From Rahnella inusitata_A (GTDB lineage: Bacteria > Pseudomonadota > Gammaproteobacteria > Enterobacterales > Enterobacteriaceae), in assembly GCF_965118895.1 (NCBI RefSeq), contig NZ_CBCPJJ010000011.1, forward strand, positions 55,724-119,723: DNA of 64,000 nt, read 5' to 3'. The position numbers were made by a program, and so were the translations under genes. Within the stretch, counting starts at the first letter, position 1. Each line of letters starts with the position of its first letter. The notes under the pieces are model-generated. The model worked only from the letters and a program-made list of their open reading frames with translations, made no database searches and was not told the origin of the DNA. Below are positions 42,681 to 52,139 of the stretch, in pieces.

Positions 42681-43507
42681 AGCACACTTTTAAAGTTCTG
42701 ATCACTGCGGCGTCCTTACTGACGGCACCTGTTCTGCATGCCGCAGAAAAGCTGGTGAGCATCGGCGGTGACGTCACGGAGATCGTTTACGCGCTGGGCG
42801 CAGGCGATCAACTGGTGGCGCGTGACAGCACCAGTTTACGCCCAAAGGCGGTGCTCACTTTGCCGGACGTCGGTTATATGCGCCAGCTGAATACCGAAGG
42901 TATTCTCTCCATGCACCCGACGTTGGTGCTTAGCAGCGAGCTGGCAGAACCGTCACTGGTGTTACAGCAACTGGCGCAAAACGGGGTAAAAGTGATCCGC
43001 GTGCCGGGCACGGCTTCAGTGGATACCGTACCGAAAAAAATCGACGTGATTGCTAAGGCGCTGGGCCGTCAGGCCGAAGGTGAAAAGCTGATCGCCACCT
43101 ACCGCACGCAGCTTGCAGCCATTAAGCACGAAACCTTGCCGGTCAAAATGTTATTCGTGATGAGCCACGGCGGCATGAATTCCATGGCCGCAGGTCAGGA
43201 TACGGCAGCAGATGCGATGATAACCTCCGTGGGCGCCAAAAATGCCATGCAGGGGTTCAGCCGCTATCGTCCTCTGTCACAGGAAGGCGTGATTGCCAGT
43301 GCACCGGACATCCTGCTGCTAACCGCAGACGGAATTAAAACCCTGGGCGGCATGGATCAGGTGTGGAAATTACCGGGCGTGGCGATGACGCCAGCGGGTA
43401 AAAACAAACGCGTTCTGGTGCTGGATGATATGTCCCTGCTTGGTTTTGGATTGCAAACTCCGGCAGTGATGGCACAGCTTCGTCAGGCGGCGGAAAGCGT
43501 GAAATGA
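42677..43507 (+). CDS. hmuT: Haemin ABC transporter, periplasmic binding protein HmuT
   Basis: Class III periplasmic haem-binding protein feeding HmuUV. It has 276 residues. Signal peptide of about 21 residues (LLTAPVLHA-A). Two lobes are joined by a long helix; IGGDVTEIVYALGAGDQLVARDSTS near the N-terminus is typical. The start overlaps the hmuS stop (ATGA) and the stop overlaps the hmuU start, so translation is coupled throughout. Confidence 0.94.
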   Translation: MKHTFKVLITAASLLTAPVLHAAEKLVSIGGDVTEIVYALGAGDQLVARDSTSLRPKAVLTLPDVGYMRQLNTEGILSMHPTLVLSSELAEPSLVLQQLAQNGVKVIRVPGTASVDTVPKKIDVIAKALGRQAEGEKLIATYRTQLAAIKHETLPVKMLFVMSHGGMNSMAAGQDTAADAMITSVGAKNAMQGFSRYRPLSQEGVIASAPDILLLTADGIKTLGGMDQVWKLPGVAMTPAGKNKRVLVLDDMSLLGFGLQTPAVMAQLRQAAESVK

Positions 43508-44532
43508 GCAGCATGAGCCCCCCAATGCCATCACGTCGGCGCTCACCTGTTTGGGCATTGACGGGTCTCGGCGGAGCTCTGTTGCTGCTGGCAATTCTGG
43601 CGGCAAATACCGGCGCGATGTCCCTTTCGCTCCGAACGCTGATGGGCTTACCGCTCAATGACGGCTTATGGCAGGTCTGGCTGACCGTACGCCTGCCCCG
43701 CGTGTTGCTGGCGGTGGTAGTCGGCTGCGCACTTGCCAGCTCCGGCGCGGTCATGCAAGGGTTGTTCCGCAATCCGCTGGCCGATCCCGGATTACTGGGA
43801 ATAAGCTCCGGCGCGGCGCTGGCGGTGGCGCTGACCATCGTCATGCCGTTCGCCCTGCCGCCGTTGCTGGCGCTTTACAGCCATATGATCAGCGCCTTCG
43901 TCGGCAGCCTCGCTATTTCACTTATCGTGTTCACGCTGAGCCGTTTCGGACACGGCGGGTTATCGCGCCTTCTGCTGGCGGGTATTGCCATTAATGCGCT
44001 GTGCGGCGCGGCAGTTGGCGTGCTGACCTATATCAGTGACGATCAGCAGTTGCGTCAGTTCTCCCTGTGGAGTATGGGCAGCCTCGGGCAGGCGCAATGG
44101 CCGACGCTGGCCGTCGCTTCCTCCCTTATTCTGCCTGCCTGCATTGCGACCTTCTTTATGTCCCGACGCCTGAATATTCTGCAACTGGGCGAAGAGGATG
44201 CGCATTATCTTGGCGTGAATGTCCGGCGTACGCAGTTGCAGTTACTGCTGCTGAGCGCTCTGCTGGTCGGCGCTGCGGTGGCGGTATCGGGCGTGATTGG
44301 CTTTATCGGCCTGGTGATCCCGCATTTGCTGCGCATGCGCATTGGCGCCGATCACCGCTGGTTATTGCCGGGCTCGGCTATGGCAGGAGCCTGTCTGTTG
44401 TTGCTGGCCGATACTCTGGCGCGCACGCTCGTGGCACCAGCGGAAATGCCGGTCGGTCTTATCACCAGCATCATCGGCGGCCCTTATTTTTTATGGCTGA
44501 TCCTGCGTCCGGGAGTGCCACGCAATGTCTGA
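43504..44532 (+). CDS. hmuU: Haemin ABC transporter permease HmuU
   Basis: FecCD/BtuC-family inner membrane permease with about ten helices. It has 342 residues. Signatures include RLPRVLLAVVVGCALASSGAVMQGLFRNPLADPGLLGISSGA and the cytoplasmic coupling region GVIGFIGLVIPHLLRM. Overlaps hmuT by four and hmuV by eight bases. It is a paralogue of BtuC, encoded 15 kb downstream in this window; the hmu neighbours decide the assignment. Confidence 0.95.
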   Translation: MSSMSPPMPSRRRSPVWALTGLGGALLLLAILAANTGAMSLSLRTLMGLPLNDGLWQVWLTVRLPRVLLAVVVGCALASSGAVMQGLFRNPLADPGLLGISSGAALAVALTIVMPFALPPLLALYSHMISAFVGSLAISLIVFTLSRFGHGGLSRLLLAGIAINALCGAAVGVLTYISDDQQLRQFSLWSMGSLGQAQWPTLAVASSLILPACIATFFMSRRLNILQLGEEDAHYLGVNVRRTQLQLLLLSALLVGAAVAVSGVIGFIGLVIPHLLRMRIGADHRWLLPGSAMAGACLLLLADTLARTLVAPAEMPVGLITSIIGGPYFLWLILRPGVPRNV

Positions 44533-45313
44533 TATATCTTCATCCCTGATCGCAGAGAATCTGGTCTATTCCATTGAAGGACGCAGGTTGATTGATGATG
44601 TCTCGCTCAGCCTGCACAGCGGTGAAATGGTCGCGCTGATTGGCCCGAACGGCGCAGGAAAGTCCACGCTGATGCGCATGCTCACTGGCTTTCTGGTGCC
44701 GCAAAAAGGGCATTGCTCACTGCAAGGTAAACCACTGACCGAATGGCCTGCGCAGGAACTGGCGCGAACCCGGGCGGTGATGCGCCAGAACAGTACGCTG
44801 GCGTTCGGGTTTAGCGTGCGGGAAGTGCTGACGCTTGGGCGTTCACCGCACGGCCAGCTGAATATGCAACATGCGCTGGCCGACGTCATGACGCAAACCG
44901 GGTGTCTGAATCTGGCCGATCGCGATTACCGGCATCTTTCCGGCGGCGAACAGCAGCGCGTCCAGCTGGCTCGCGTATTGATCCAGCTGTGGCAGCCGGT
45001 ACCTTCGCCACGCTGGCTGTTTCTGGATGAACCAACCTCTGCGCTGGATTTGTATCATCAGCAACATGCATTGCGTCTGTTACGTCAGTTAACGCAAGAG
45101 ACGCCGCTCTCCGTGTGCTGCGTACTGCACGATCTGAATCTGGCGGCGCTGTATGCCGACCGGATTATTCTGCTGCACAGCGGGAGAGTGGTTGCCAGCG
45201 GGAAGCCAGCTGAGGTGTTAAATGAAGAGACGCTGAGCCGTTGGTATCAGGCTGATCTGAACGTTTGCTCCCATCCTGAAACCCAATTACCCCAGGTTTT
45301 CCTGCGCCAGTAG
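44525..45313 (+). CDS. hmuV: Haemin ABC transporter ATPase HmuV
   Basis: ATPase energising HmuTU haem import. It has 262 residues. Walker A GPNGAGKST (about 41-49), signature HLSGGEQQRVQLARVL, Walker B WLFLDEPTSALDL and the switch His in CVLHDLNLA are all present. Last gene of the cluster; it ends 50 bases before convergent selO. Confidence 0.95.
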   Translation: MSDISSSLIAENLVYSIEGRRLIDDVSLSLHSGEMVALIGPNGAGKSTLMRMLTGFLVPQKGHCSLQGKPLTEWPAQELARTRAVMRQNSTLAFGFSVREVLTLGRSPHGQLNMQHALADVMTQTGCLNLADRDYRHLSGGEQQRVQLARVLIQLWQPVPSPRWLFLDEPTSALDLYHQQHALRLLRQLTQETPLSVCCVLHDLNLAALYADRIILLHSGRVVASGKPAEVLNEETLSRWYQADLNVCSHPETQLPQVFLRQ

Positions 45314-45324
45314 CATTCCTCATT

Positions 45325-45361
45325 AAAACTGCGCCACAGAAATTTTTGCCTGTGGCGCAAA
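45325..45361 (-). terminator. Terminator hairpin between hmuV and selO
   Basis: GCGCCACAG / CTGTGGCGC stem with a roughly 11-base loop. Read on the minus strand it is followed by a short T tract, so it mainly serves selO and may also act on hmuV. Confidence 0.65.
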
Positions 45362-45366
45362 GTGGA

Positions 45367-46821
45367 TCAGCTTGAGCAGGAAATTTCCAGATGTTTACCC
45401 CAGTCCGGCGGCAGAGCGGCCAGAGAGTCGTATTGCGGATTATCGCTGTACGGGTCACAAAGTGCCTGATGTAATTGCGTCAGCGCGCTGATGTCGTCCA
45501 CTTCGGCTTTTTCGATCGCCTGCTGAGCCAGATAATTACGTAAAATAATGCGCGGATTACTCTGTTTCATCGCCTGCTGACGCGTTGCGTCATCCACGCC
45601 TTCTTCCTGCAACCGCTGGCGATAATCCTGGTACCAGCTATCAAACGCTGCGCGATCGATGAATTCATCACGCAGCGGCGAACTGGCCTGTTGCTGTTCG
45701 ACCTCACTCAGCATGCGGAACGTTCGTGTGAAATCCCGTCCCTCTTTCGCCATCAGGCTCAGTAATCCGGTCAGCAAATTGTTGTCCTGCTTATTTTCGC
45801 TGAAAAAGCCCAGTTTGCCGCGCATCAGCGTGCCGTAAGCTTTCATCAACGCCGGCTCATACTCGCCCAGAGCTGCCTGTAACTGTTCGGTGCTCATCAG
45901 GCCGGAAAGCGTCTGCGCCAGGCGATGCAAGTTCCAGTAGGCCACCGCAGGCTGATTATCGTAGCTGTAGCGCCCCTGATGATCCGAGTGGTTGCAGATG
46001 TAACCCGGCTGATAATCATCGAGAAATCCGTACGGACCGTAATCCATCGTCAGGCCGAGGATCGACATATTGTCGGTATTCATTACGCCATGCGCGAACC
46101 CGACGCTCTGCCACTGTGCGATCATCGTTGCCGTACGCTCAACCACCTCTGTGAACCACCGCTGATAACGCTGCGCTTCCACCGGTTCGCTTTCCAGCAA
46201 CTGCGGCCAGTGATGCGCGATGACGTAATCTGCCAGTTGCTTCACTTGTTCAGGTTGTTTTCGATAATAAAAATGCTCGAAGTGACCGAAGCGGATATGG
46301 CTTTCGGCAATGCGCATCAGCATTGCGCCCCGCTCCGGTTGCTCGCGAAATACCGGTTGATCGCTGGTCACGATAGTCAGCGCGCGCGTCGTTGGAATGG
46401 CTAAATGGTGCAGCGCTTCGGAAGCCAGAAACTCACGCACCACAGAACGCAGTACCGCGCGGCCATCGCCCATGCGTGAATAAGGCGTCAGCCCCGCGCC
46501 TTTGAGATGCCAGTCAACCCGTTTACCCTCGGGCAACACCTGTTCGCCGAGCAAAATACCGCGCCCGTCGCCCAGTTGCCCTGCCCACTGACCAAACTGA
46601 TGGCCGCTGTAGACCTGCGCCAGCGGTAACATGCCGGGGAAAAATTTTTCGCCACACCAGAATTCCCGATGATCATGGTCGAAAAGTGTCTCATTAAGAC
46701 CCAGTTCTTTCGCCAGCGGTGCGCTGTGATAAAGAAGCCGTGCGCCCTTAAGCGGCGTCGGTTGCAGTGCGGTATAAAATCCGCCGAGCTGGTCGGCATA
46801 GTGATGTTCGAATAGCGGCAT
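45367..46821 (-). CDS. selO: Protein adenylyltransferase SelO (YdiU)
   Basis: Pseudokinase-fold enzyme that binds ATP in a flipped orientation and AMPylates proteins in redox homeostasis. It has 484 residues (E. coli 478). Conserved blocks: VYSGHQFGQWAGQLGDGRG (nucleotide-binding Gly/Arg loop), KGAGLTPYSRMGDGRAVLRS, VREFLASEALHHL, and the metal-binding HGVMNTDNMSI...DYGPYGFLD. The C-terminus ends in SCSS, with cysteine at the usual selenocysteine-related position. Downstream of aroH in E. coli; here the hmu cluster is inserted between. Confidence 0.95.
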   Translation of the reverse strand: MPLFEHHYADQLGGFYTALQPTPLKGARLLYHSAPLAKELGLNETLFDHDHREFWCGEKFFPGMLPLAQVYSGHQFGQWAGQLGDGRGILLGEQVLPEGKRVDWHLKGAGLTPYSRMGDGRAVLRSVVREFLASEALHHLAIPTTRALTIVTSDQPVFREQPERGAMLMRIAESHIRFGHFEHFYYRKQPEQVKQLADYVIAHHWPQLLESEPVEAQRYQRWFTEVVERTATMIAQWQSVGFAHGVMNTDNMSILGLTMDYGPYGFLDDYQPGYICNHSDHQGRYSYDNQPAVAYWNLHRLAQTLSGLMSTEQLQAALGEYEPALMKAYGTLMRGKLGFFSENKQDNNLLTGLLSLMAKEGRDFTRTFRMLSEVEQQQASSPLRDEFIDRAAFDSWYQDYRQRLQEEGVDDATRQQAMKQSNPRIILRNYLAQQAIEKAEVDDISALTQLHQALCDPYSDNPQYDSLAALPPDWGKHLEISCSS

Positions 46822-46899
46822 AAATCCCCCTTTTCTTAAGTGTAGAGCCGCGCCGCCGCGATTAACACGGAGTAACAGCAGGGAGATAGGTGGTGATTA

Positions 46900-46936
46900 A
46901 CAAAAATCCCGGCACAGCGCAGGCTGGCCGGGATTA
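46900..46936 (-). terminator. Terminator of rflP
   Basis: AATCCCGG / CCGGGATT stem; read on the minus strand it is followed by five T residues, 25 bases past the rflP stop. Confidence 0.82.
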
Positions 46937-46960
46937 GGATGCATTAAGTGAGACGGCCGA

Positions 46961-47689
46961 TTAATTAAATTGGACAGGCCTGACAAGCAGACTGTCGAGT
47001 TGTTCAGGGTCGACGCCCGGCCACAGTAAGCCTTTCAGCCCCTGTACATCTTTCTTGCGCAGGGCGTCAAAATAGTCCTGATTATCAAGGCCATCTACCA
47101 CAATATTACGGCAAAAACGGTTCACGTTTCTCAGTAATGAAGGCATGACGATAGAGAAATGCTCCCCCTCGTATAATTGCCAGAACAAATTTTTATCCAG
47201 CTTCACCCACTGAAAAAGATGATCGAAAATGGGCGCCATGGTGATGTTGCCTGAGCCGAAATTGTCTAACCAAAGGTCGAAATGCTGTTTTAACGCCATT
47301 AGCTGCTGATTATTGCGGCCATCAGAAAGCTGCGGAAATGAATCATTGAGATTGAGCTGGACGAAAGCGTGGGTTTTGAAGGCATCGCGCAGGATTTCAT
47401 CCCCCAGCAAAATCGCCACCAGTCTTTCTTCGACGCCGATGTTCAATATCACCTGATTGTCACTAAACCATTGTGCATGCTGAGCAGCCCAAAGCTGTTG
47501 TTCGTTGAGAAAACGCAACAGCTGAGCCTGAGACAGCAGGTTTAAAACCAGTTCTGTCGGCATGGTTAACTTGCTGTCTGTGCTGGAAAAGCGACAAATT
47601 AATTCAATCGCCAGCAATTTCCCCTCAACGGAGTAAATCGGCTGACACAGAAAGCTGCTGTTAAAGGCCGTATCGAATTGTATTTTCAT
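46961..47689 (-). CDS. rflP: Anti-FlhDC factor RflP (YdiV), degenerate EAL protein
   Basis: Catalytically dead EAL-domain protein; E. coli/Salmonella YdiV binds FlhD and targets FlhD4C2 to ClpXP, repressing flagella when nutrients are poor. It has 242 residues (E. coli 237). The signature is ELI (residues 29-31) in place of EAL, and the metal-binding acids of active phosphodiesterases are not conserved, while LNDSFPQLSDGRNN, WLDNFGSGNITM and VKLDKNLF match YdiV. Position next to selO (ydiU) agrees. Overall similarity is moderate, so orthology is likely but not certain. Confidence 0.82.
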   Translation of the reverse strand: MKIQFDTAFNSSFLCQPIYSVEGKLLAIELICRFSSTDSKLTMPTELVLNLLSQAQLLRFLNEQQLWAAQHAQWFSDNQVILNIGVEERLVAILLGDEILRDAFKTHAFVQLNLNDSFPQLSDGRNNQQLMALKQHFDLWLDNFGSGNITMAPIFDHLFQWVKLDKNLFWQLYEGEHFSIVMPSLLRNVNRFCRNIVVDGLDNQDYFDALRKKDVQGLKGLLWPGVDPEQLDSLLVRPVQFN

Positions 47690-48016
47690 TATTTTCCAAA
47701 ACTCAACGGCACTACGAGTTGACTGAGGCCTTTCTTATTTATCCTTCCACAAAAATGACGGAAGCCCGAGGTATCAAAGAAATATGAGGAATTTACTATC
47801 AAAATCAAGTTTAGGACTAATCTTATCGCCAGCTTCCTAAACGTGCAACGTCGGGCTTGTTGCGGGGGGATTTTGCAGCAAAGATTCAGCCTCCCACGCA
47901 CTTTTTCATGCGCAGAATCTGCGAAACCACAAACTTTTCGCCAGTGGTTATAAGGTGTCGTGAAATTTTGCGAATACTCCGGAGACCGTACCCTCGGCGC
48001 TCTCCGGGTTTTAAAG
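47690..48016. other. Gap between rflP and lplA
   Basis: This 327-base region between two genes of the same strand presumably holds the rflP promoter. A reading frame covering it (47689-48036) has no protein-like composition or ribosome-binding site. No terminator or regulator site was recognised. Confidence 0.45.
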
Positions 48017-49033
48017 TTATTGTACGCAACGGACAAGCCAGGTTCGCAGTTGCGTTAACTCGGCACTGAGAGCCGGAAATTGTTCAATTATGTTGTCGCA
48101 GGCCAATGAAACATCCTGCGCGCGGTATCGCGTTCCGGATAGTCGCTCAGCCAGAGCCAGTAAAGGTGCCGGATTGAGGCTGTCAGTGAAAATTTGCGCC
48201 CGGCTGATATTGCCCTTTTCCACATCAAAGTGGATATCCACGCCGCCCCAGACAAAGCGTTCATTAAGTTCGTGGCTGAAAGCCGGCGCTTTACCGAAGT
48301 TCCATTCCCAGCTGCTTTGTTTGGCGAACCGGTCCGGAAAACCGGGTAAATCAGGGAAGACATCGGGGGAAATGATCTCCGGTTCAACACGCTGGCCGTA
48401 CCAGTTAAAGAAGGCATCGGTGACAGCCGCGCAAATTTGGTCGTGATGAATGTCAGGCACAAATTCGTTGAGATTCGCCACCCGCGAGCGCACAGAGGTG
48501 ATGCCTTTGGCCTGCAGTTTTTTGACATCGGGGTTGAGGTAGTTTGCCAAACGGCTGAGATCGGCATTAAGTAATAAAGTGCCGTGGTGAAAACCGCGAT
48601 CGGCTGTTTCACGATAGGCGGACCCGGAAATTTTCCGCTCACCTTCAGAAGTCTGCACCACCAGATCATTGCGGCCAGATGCACTGGCATCAATTCCCAA
48701 CGCTTTTAGCGCATTGAGAATGATGCCGATAGACACACTTTTGTCGTATTCAGGTTTACCTGCCATAAAAGTAAAACAGGTATTGCCGAGATCGTGGAAA
48801 ACAGCCCCGCCCCCGCTGCTGCGGCGAGCCAGCCTGATACCGTCTTCTTCCATCCTGCGGGTATTACATTCTTTCCACGGATTTTGCGCCTGCCCGATAA
48901 CCACGGTTTCTGCATTACGCCACAGAAACAGCACGCGCTGATTGGTGGTCATTTCGCGAAAAATGCAGTCTTCGACGGCAAGGTTGAACCAGGGATCGTA
49001 AGAGTCGGAGAGTAATAATCTGAGAGGTGTCAT
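48017..49033 (-). CDS. lplA: Lipoate-protein ligase A
   Basis: Activates free lipoate with ATP and attaches it to E2 and H proteins; scavenging route of lipoylation. It has 338 residues, equal to E. coli. The motifs RRSSGGGAVFHDLGNTCFTF (lipoyl-AMP site) and SGSAYRETADRGFHHGTLL (catalytic Lys just before, KISGSAY) are present, followed by the C-terminal domain. In E. coli it lies far away beside serB; here it sits between rflP and nlpC. Confidence 0.96.
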   Translation of the reverse strand: MTPLRLLLSDSYDPWFNLAVEDCIFREMTTNQRVLFLWRNAETVVIGQAQNPWKECNTRRMEEDGIRLARRSSGGGAVFHDLGNTCFTFMAGKPEYDKSVSIGIILNALKALGIDASASGRNDLVVQTSEGERKISGSAYRETADRGFHHGTLLLNADLSRLANYLNPDVKKLQAKGITSVRSRVANLNEFVPDIHHDQICAAVTDAFFNWYGQRVEPEIISPDVFPDLPGFPDRFAKQSSWEWNFGKAPAFSHELNERFVWGGVDIHFDVEKGNISRAQIFTDSLNPAPLLALAERLSGTRYRAQDVSLACDNIIEQFPALSAELTQLRTWLVRCVQ

Positions 49034-49116
49034 CGCGTATTCATCCTGAAAAAGTCTGTCTCGATAATAACAGCAAAAATCAGGATCAAATACGCGGGGA
49101 AATCAGGGAGAATCGG

Positions 49117-49596
49117 TCAGATGCGCCGCGCCTGCCAGTAGACTTTGCGCCAGTAGACGTTATCGAGAGAAGAGCGCGTAACTCCCAGACTGGTAGATGC
49201 ATGAATAAACTGATCGGCGGTGTCGTAGATGCCGACGTGTAATCCATTTTCACCGCTGCCGGTTTTAAAGAAAACCAGGTCGCCGGGAAGCAACTCGTCA
49301 CGGGAAACTTTGGTACCGATTTTGGTTTGATCGGCGGTGGTGCGGGGAAGCACTACGCCAAAGCGATCGCGGTAAGTACGAAAAACAAAACCGGAACAAT
49401 CGACGCCGCTCGGTTGCAATCCGCCATAACGATAAGGTGCGCCATGCCACTGACTGAGCTGATCGTTAAGCTCGGCGACCACGGTGATGGAATCGGCGAA
49501 GCGGCCACTTGGCGGCGGAGCGTGGCTGCTACAGCCGTTCAGAATTAATGCGGCAACAGCCAGCAGGGAATACATGGATACGGATGACCAGCGCAT
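49117..49596 (-). CDS. nlpC: NlpC/P60 family lipoprotein NlpC
   Basis: Founding NlpC/P60 member, a predicted outer membrane peptidoglycan peptidase. It has 159 residues (E. coli 154). The lipobox ILNGC makes Cys22 the lipidated residue. The catalytic domain shows GVDCSGFVFRTYRDRFG (Cys), NGLHVGIYD (His) and the C-terminal YWRKVYWQARRI. ATG 49596 follows AAGGAATGCACT; an open extension of 13 codons was rejected because it would precede the signal peptide. Related to mepH in the same window. Confidence 0.93.
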   Translation of the reverse strand: MRWSSVSMYSLLAVAALILNGCSSHAPPPSGRFADSITVVAELNDQLSQWHGAPYRYGGLQPSGVDCSGFVFRTYRDRFGVVLPRTTADQTKIGTKVSRDELLPGDLVFFKTGSGENGLHVGIYDTADQFIHASTSLGVTRSSLDNVYWRKVYWQARRI

Positions 49597-49753
49597 AGTG
49601 CATTCCTTCTTCAATCGCGTCACGGCTGAGGCCATAACGCGAGAATTTACGCGGGCCGGATAAGTCGCCGTTATCTAAGAACTAATAGAATTTAGCGCTA
49701 TTTTATCCGTCATCCAACCTTTAAATGATGATTTTTATCGTGGCCGGACCGTC

Positions 49754-50143
49754 TCAGTGAGGATTTTTAGCCGGTTTACTGTGGATCACCCACACACCGG
49801 TGAGGATCAGCATCCCGCCGAGAGTTTTGGTTAAGCTGATGCTTTCATTGAACCACGGCAGCGTGACGGCAGCGACGTAAACCAGCGCATAGCTCAGGCT
49901 GAGCAAGGTATAGGCACGGTTGAGCGGTAAAACGCGCAGCGCGAAGAACCAGCAGGCCATGGAAAGCGCATAGCCGCACAGCCCGAAAAGCACTGCCGTC
50001 AGTGCACTTAAGTGATTCTGTATAAAGAGAATGTTAATGTCAGAAAGTGAAAACCACGGGATTTGCACCATCCCCCACTTCATCAACAGTTGCGCCACCG
50101 TCACTAACAGTACGCTGGCTCCGCCCCACAGGTATCCTTTCAT
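49754..50143 (-). CDS. arnF: Undecaprenyl-phosphate-L-Ara4N flippase subunit ArnF
   Basis: Small EmrE-like membrane protein that works with ArnE to flip undecaprenyl-phosphate-Ara4N to the periplasmic face. It has 129 residues with four hydrophobic segments, including SVLLVTVAQLLMKWGM and PLNRAYTLLSLSYALVYV. Last gene of arnBCADTEF; the start overlaps the arnE stop (ATGA). No strong terminator was recognised in the gap to nlpC. Confidence 0.93.
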   Translation of the reverse strand: MKGYLWGGASVLLVTVAQLLMKWGMVQIPWFSLSDINILFIQNHLSALTAVLFGLCGYALSMACWFFALRVLPLNRAYTLLSLSYALVYVAAVTLPWFNESISLTKTLGGMLILTGVWVIHSKPAKNPH

Positions 50144-50472
50144 AGACTGACACTCATCAACGCGATCCCAGACATGATCAGTGCCACGCCAAACCAGTGT
50201 CGGCCATCGACGTGTTCATGGAAAAACCCGCGGGCGCAGAGCGTGACAAGGACAAAATTCAGGCTGAGCATCGGATACGCCAGGCTGAGCGGCAGAAGCT
50301 GTAAAACCCGCAGCCACAGCAGCATCGCGATGCCCAGTAACAGCACCGCCAGCGCCAGCCAGCGCAGGACGCGGGCCAGTCCCTTGCCTGAAACCTGCGC
50401 GGCCTGCTTCTGACAAAGCTGGCCGGCACAGGTGATTACGCTTACCGCCAGCACCAGTAGGAATCCGGTCAT
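50140..50472 (-). CDS. arnE: Undecaprenyl-phosphate-L-Ara4N flippase subunit ArnE
   Basis: Partner of ArnF in the same flippase. It has 110 residues (E. coli 111) and four predicted helices; PLSLAYPMLSLNFVLVTL is the family-typical helix 3. ATG 50472 overlaps the arnT stop by four bases; a longer open frame upstream runs antisense-free inside arnT's 3' end and gives a non-hydrophobic, non-conserved N-terminus, so it was rejected. Confidence 0.93.
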   Translation of the reverse strand: MTGFLLVLAVSVITCAGQLCQKQAAQVSGKGLARVLRWLALAVLLLGIAMLLWLRVLQLLPLSLAYPMLSLNFVLVTLCARGFFHEHVDGRHWFGVALIMSGIALMSVSL

Positions 50473-52139
50473 GGCAGTTTTTTGTAGAACAGCAAGGCCA
50501 GACGGTTCATCTGTTCGGTCTGATCCGCCTTTGGTAACTTCGCGGTAGAGACAATATTGCTGTCGAGTTTGATGACCACTGAAACATTCCCCTCCTGCCG
50601 CGCTTTTTGTAACCATGCAGGAAAACCGGCGGCATTCACAAATTTCTCCTGTGCATCAGGATAACTCAGGCCGTATTCCAGCTCGCCCCTTTCATCAAAC
50701 ATCATGATATCACTGCGCTTAAGCATCCACGCCAGGCCGGTCGCGACGCCGACGTTGTCCGCCAGAATGTAACGACTGTCATGAAGCAGCACACTGTTTT
50801 TATCGAGGAACGCCTGCGGCTGTTTGGAGTCGATCACCTTTTGCGGGATCGCCTGACCAATCAGCAGCGCCAGCACCAGCGGGCAACCTGCAGCCCAGTA
50901 CCAGCGTTTTCGCAAATCCGTCAGTGACATCGCACCGGCGAGCGCCCACACGGCAAAACACAGAATGCCGATCAGCGCGCGCGGCATCTCCGCACGGCCA
51001 AACACGGCTTTCACATGCACAGGCAAGATACCTGAGATCACTAACACCGCAACGGCCATCAGCAAACCAAAGACGATATTAATGATGCCGTTGGCTTTCA
51101 GCGCGCGTAATTTTCCGGACTGGCGGATCTGTTCGAGATGATCGGCCATCAGCAACGCCAGTGGCGCAAAGCACGGGAGAATATAAGTCGGTAGTTTTCC
51201 TTTGGCGATGCTGAAGAAAATCAGTGGCATAATCGCCCAGCTCAACAGGAAAAACAGTTCCGGGCGCATAACACGTTTAGTCCACCCCTCGCGCAACGCC
51301 CCCGGCAGCAGACCCAGCCACGGCAGCGCCCCCAGAAAGAGTACCGGCAGATAGTACCAGAATGGGGCTTTGTGCTGTGCATCAGCTTCTGCAAAGCGCT
51401 GAACATGCTCAACCCAGAAGAAATAGCGCCAGTAATCCGGCTCCTGACGAGCGATGGCCAGCACCCACGGCAGGCTCAGCGCCACTGCGCTGACAATCGC
51501 CAGCGGCCCCCAGGCGAACAAAGTTTTGAAACGCTTTTCGCGCCAGACAATCGGCAGGACGGCGATCACCGGCAATGCCAGCGCCAGAAATCCTTTGGTC
51601 ATGAAACCCATACCGCAGGCCAGTCCCAGTACTATCCAGCTAATGGCTTTTTGCGGCGTGCGGGATACGCGCAGACAGAAATAGCTGGCGACCATCGCGG
51701 CGGTCATCCACAGGGTGATCATCGGATCCAGCACGCTGTAAGTACCGATGCTAAACACTAGCGTGCAGGAAAGATAAATCAGCGTAGCGATGTATGCAGT
51801 CTGGCGGTTACGCCACATCAGATTGGCCAGCCAGAAAACCAGTAAGGCGCTGATCATCGTGCTGAACACTGAGCCAAAGCGCACAGCAAAGTTGCTGTCA
51901 CCAAAAATCATCTGGCTAAGATTATTGAACCAGTAACCCGCCACCGGTTTTTCAAAATAGCGTAAACCCAGCAGATGTGGCACCACCCAGTCGCCACGCT
52001 GAAGCATTTCGCGGCTGATCTCGGCATAACGGGTTTCATCGGGTTGCCATAACAGGCGGGTATTGAGAGGAACAAGATAAACCAGGGCGAAGAACACCAG
52101 AACCAGTGTGCTCCACACGCTTTTATATGCTTTCGACAT
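50469..52139 (-). CDS. arnT: L-Ara4N transferase ArnT (PmrK)
   Basis: Inner membrane glycosyltransferase (GT83) moving L-Ara4N from undecaprenyl phosphate onto lipid A phosphates, giving polymyxin and cationic peptide resistance. It has 556 residues. An N-terminal bundle of about 12 helices includes the periplasmic loop WQPDETRYAEISREML with the catalytic Asp/Glu. GKLPTYILPCFAPLALL marks the later helices, and a soluble periplasmic domain closes the protein. ATG 52139 overlaps the arnD stop (TGATG), favouring it over a start eight codons earlier. Confidence 0.95.
   Translation of the reverse strand: MSKAYKSVWSTLVLVFFALVYLVPLNTRLLWQPDETRYAEISREMLQRGDWVVPHLLGLRYFEKPVAGYWFNNLSQMIFGDSNFAVRFGSVFSTMISALLVFWLANLMWRNRQTAYIATLIYLSCTLVFSIGTYSVLDPMITLWMTAAMVASYFCLRVSRTPQKAISWIVLGLACGMGFMTKGFLALALPVIAVLPIVWREKRFKTLFAWGPLAIVSAVALSLPWVLAIARQEPDYWRYFFWVEHVQRFAEADAQHKAPFWYYLPVLFLGALPWLGLLPGALREGWTKRVMRPELFFLLSWAIMPLIFFSIAKGKLPTYILPCFAPLALLMADHLEQIRQSGKLRALKANGIINIVFGLLMAVAVLVISGILPVHVKAVFGRAEMPRALIGILCFAVWALAGAMSLTDLRKRWYWAAGCPLVLALLIGQAIPQKVIDSKQPQAFLDKNSVLLHDSRYILADNVGVATGLAWMLKRSDIMMFDERGELEYGLSYPDAQEKFVNAAGFPAWLQKARQEGNVSVVIKLDSNIVSTAKLPKADQTEQMNRLALLFYKKLP

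Noticed and set aside
47689..48036. 115-codon minus-strand frame upstream of rflP
   Set aside because: Composition is not protein-like, it overlaps the lplA end, and no start signal is present; probably chance in the promoter region.
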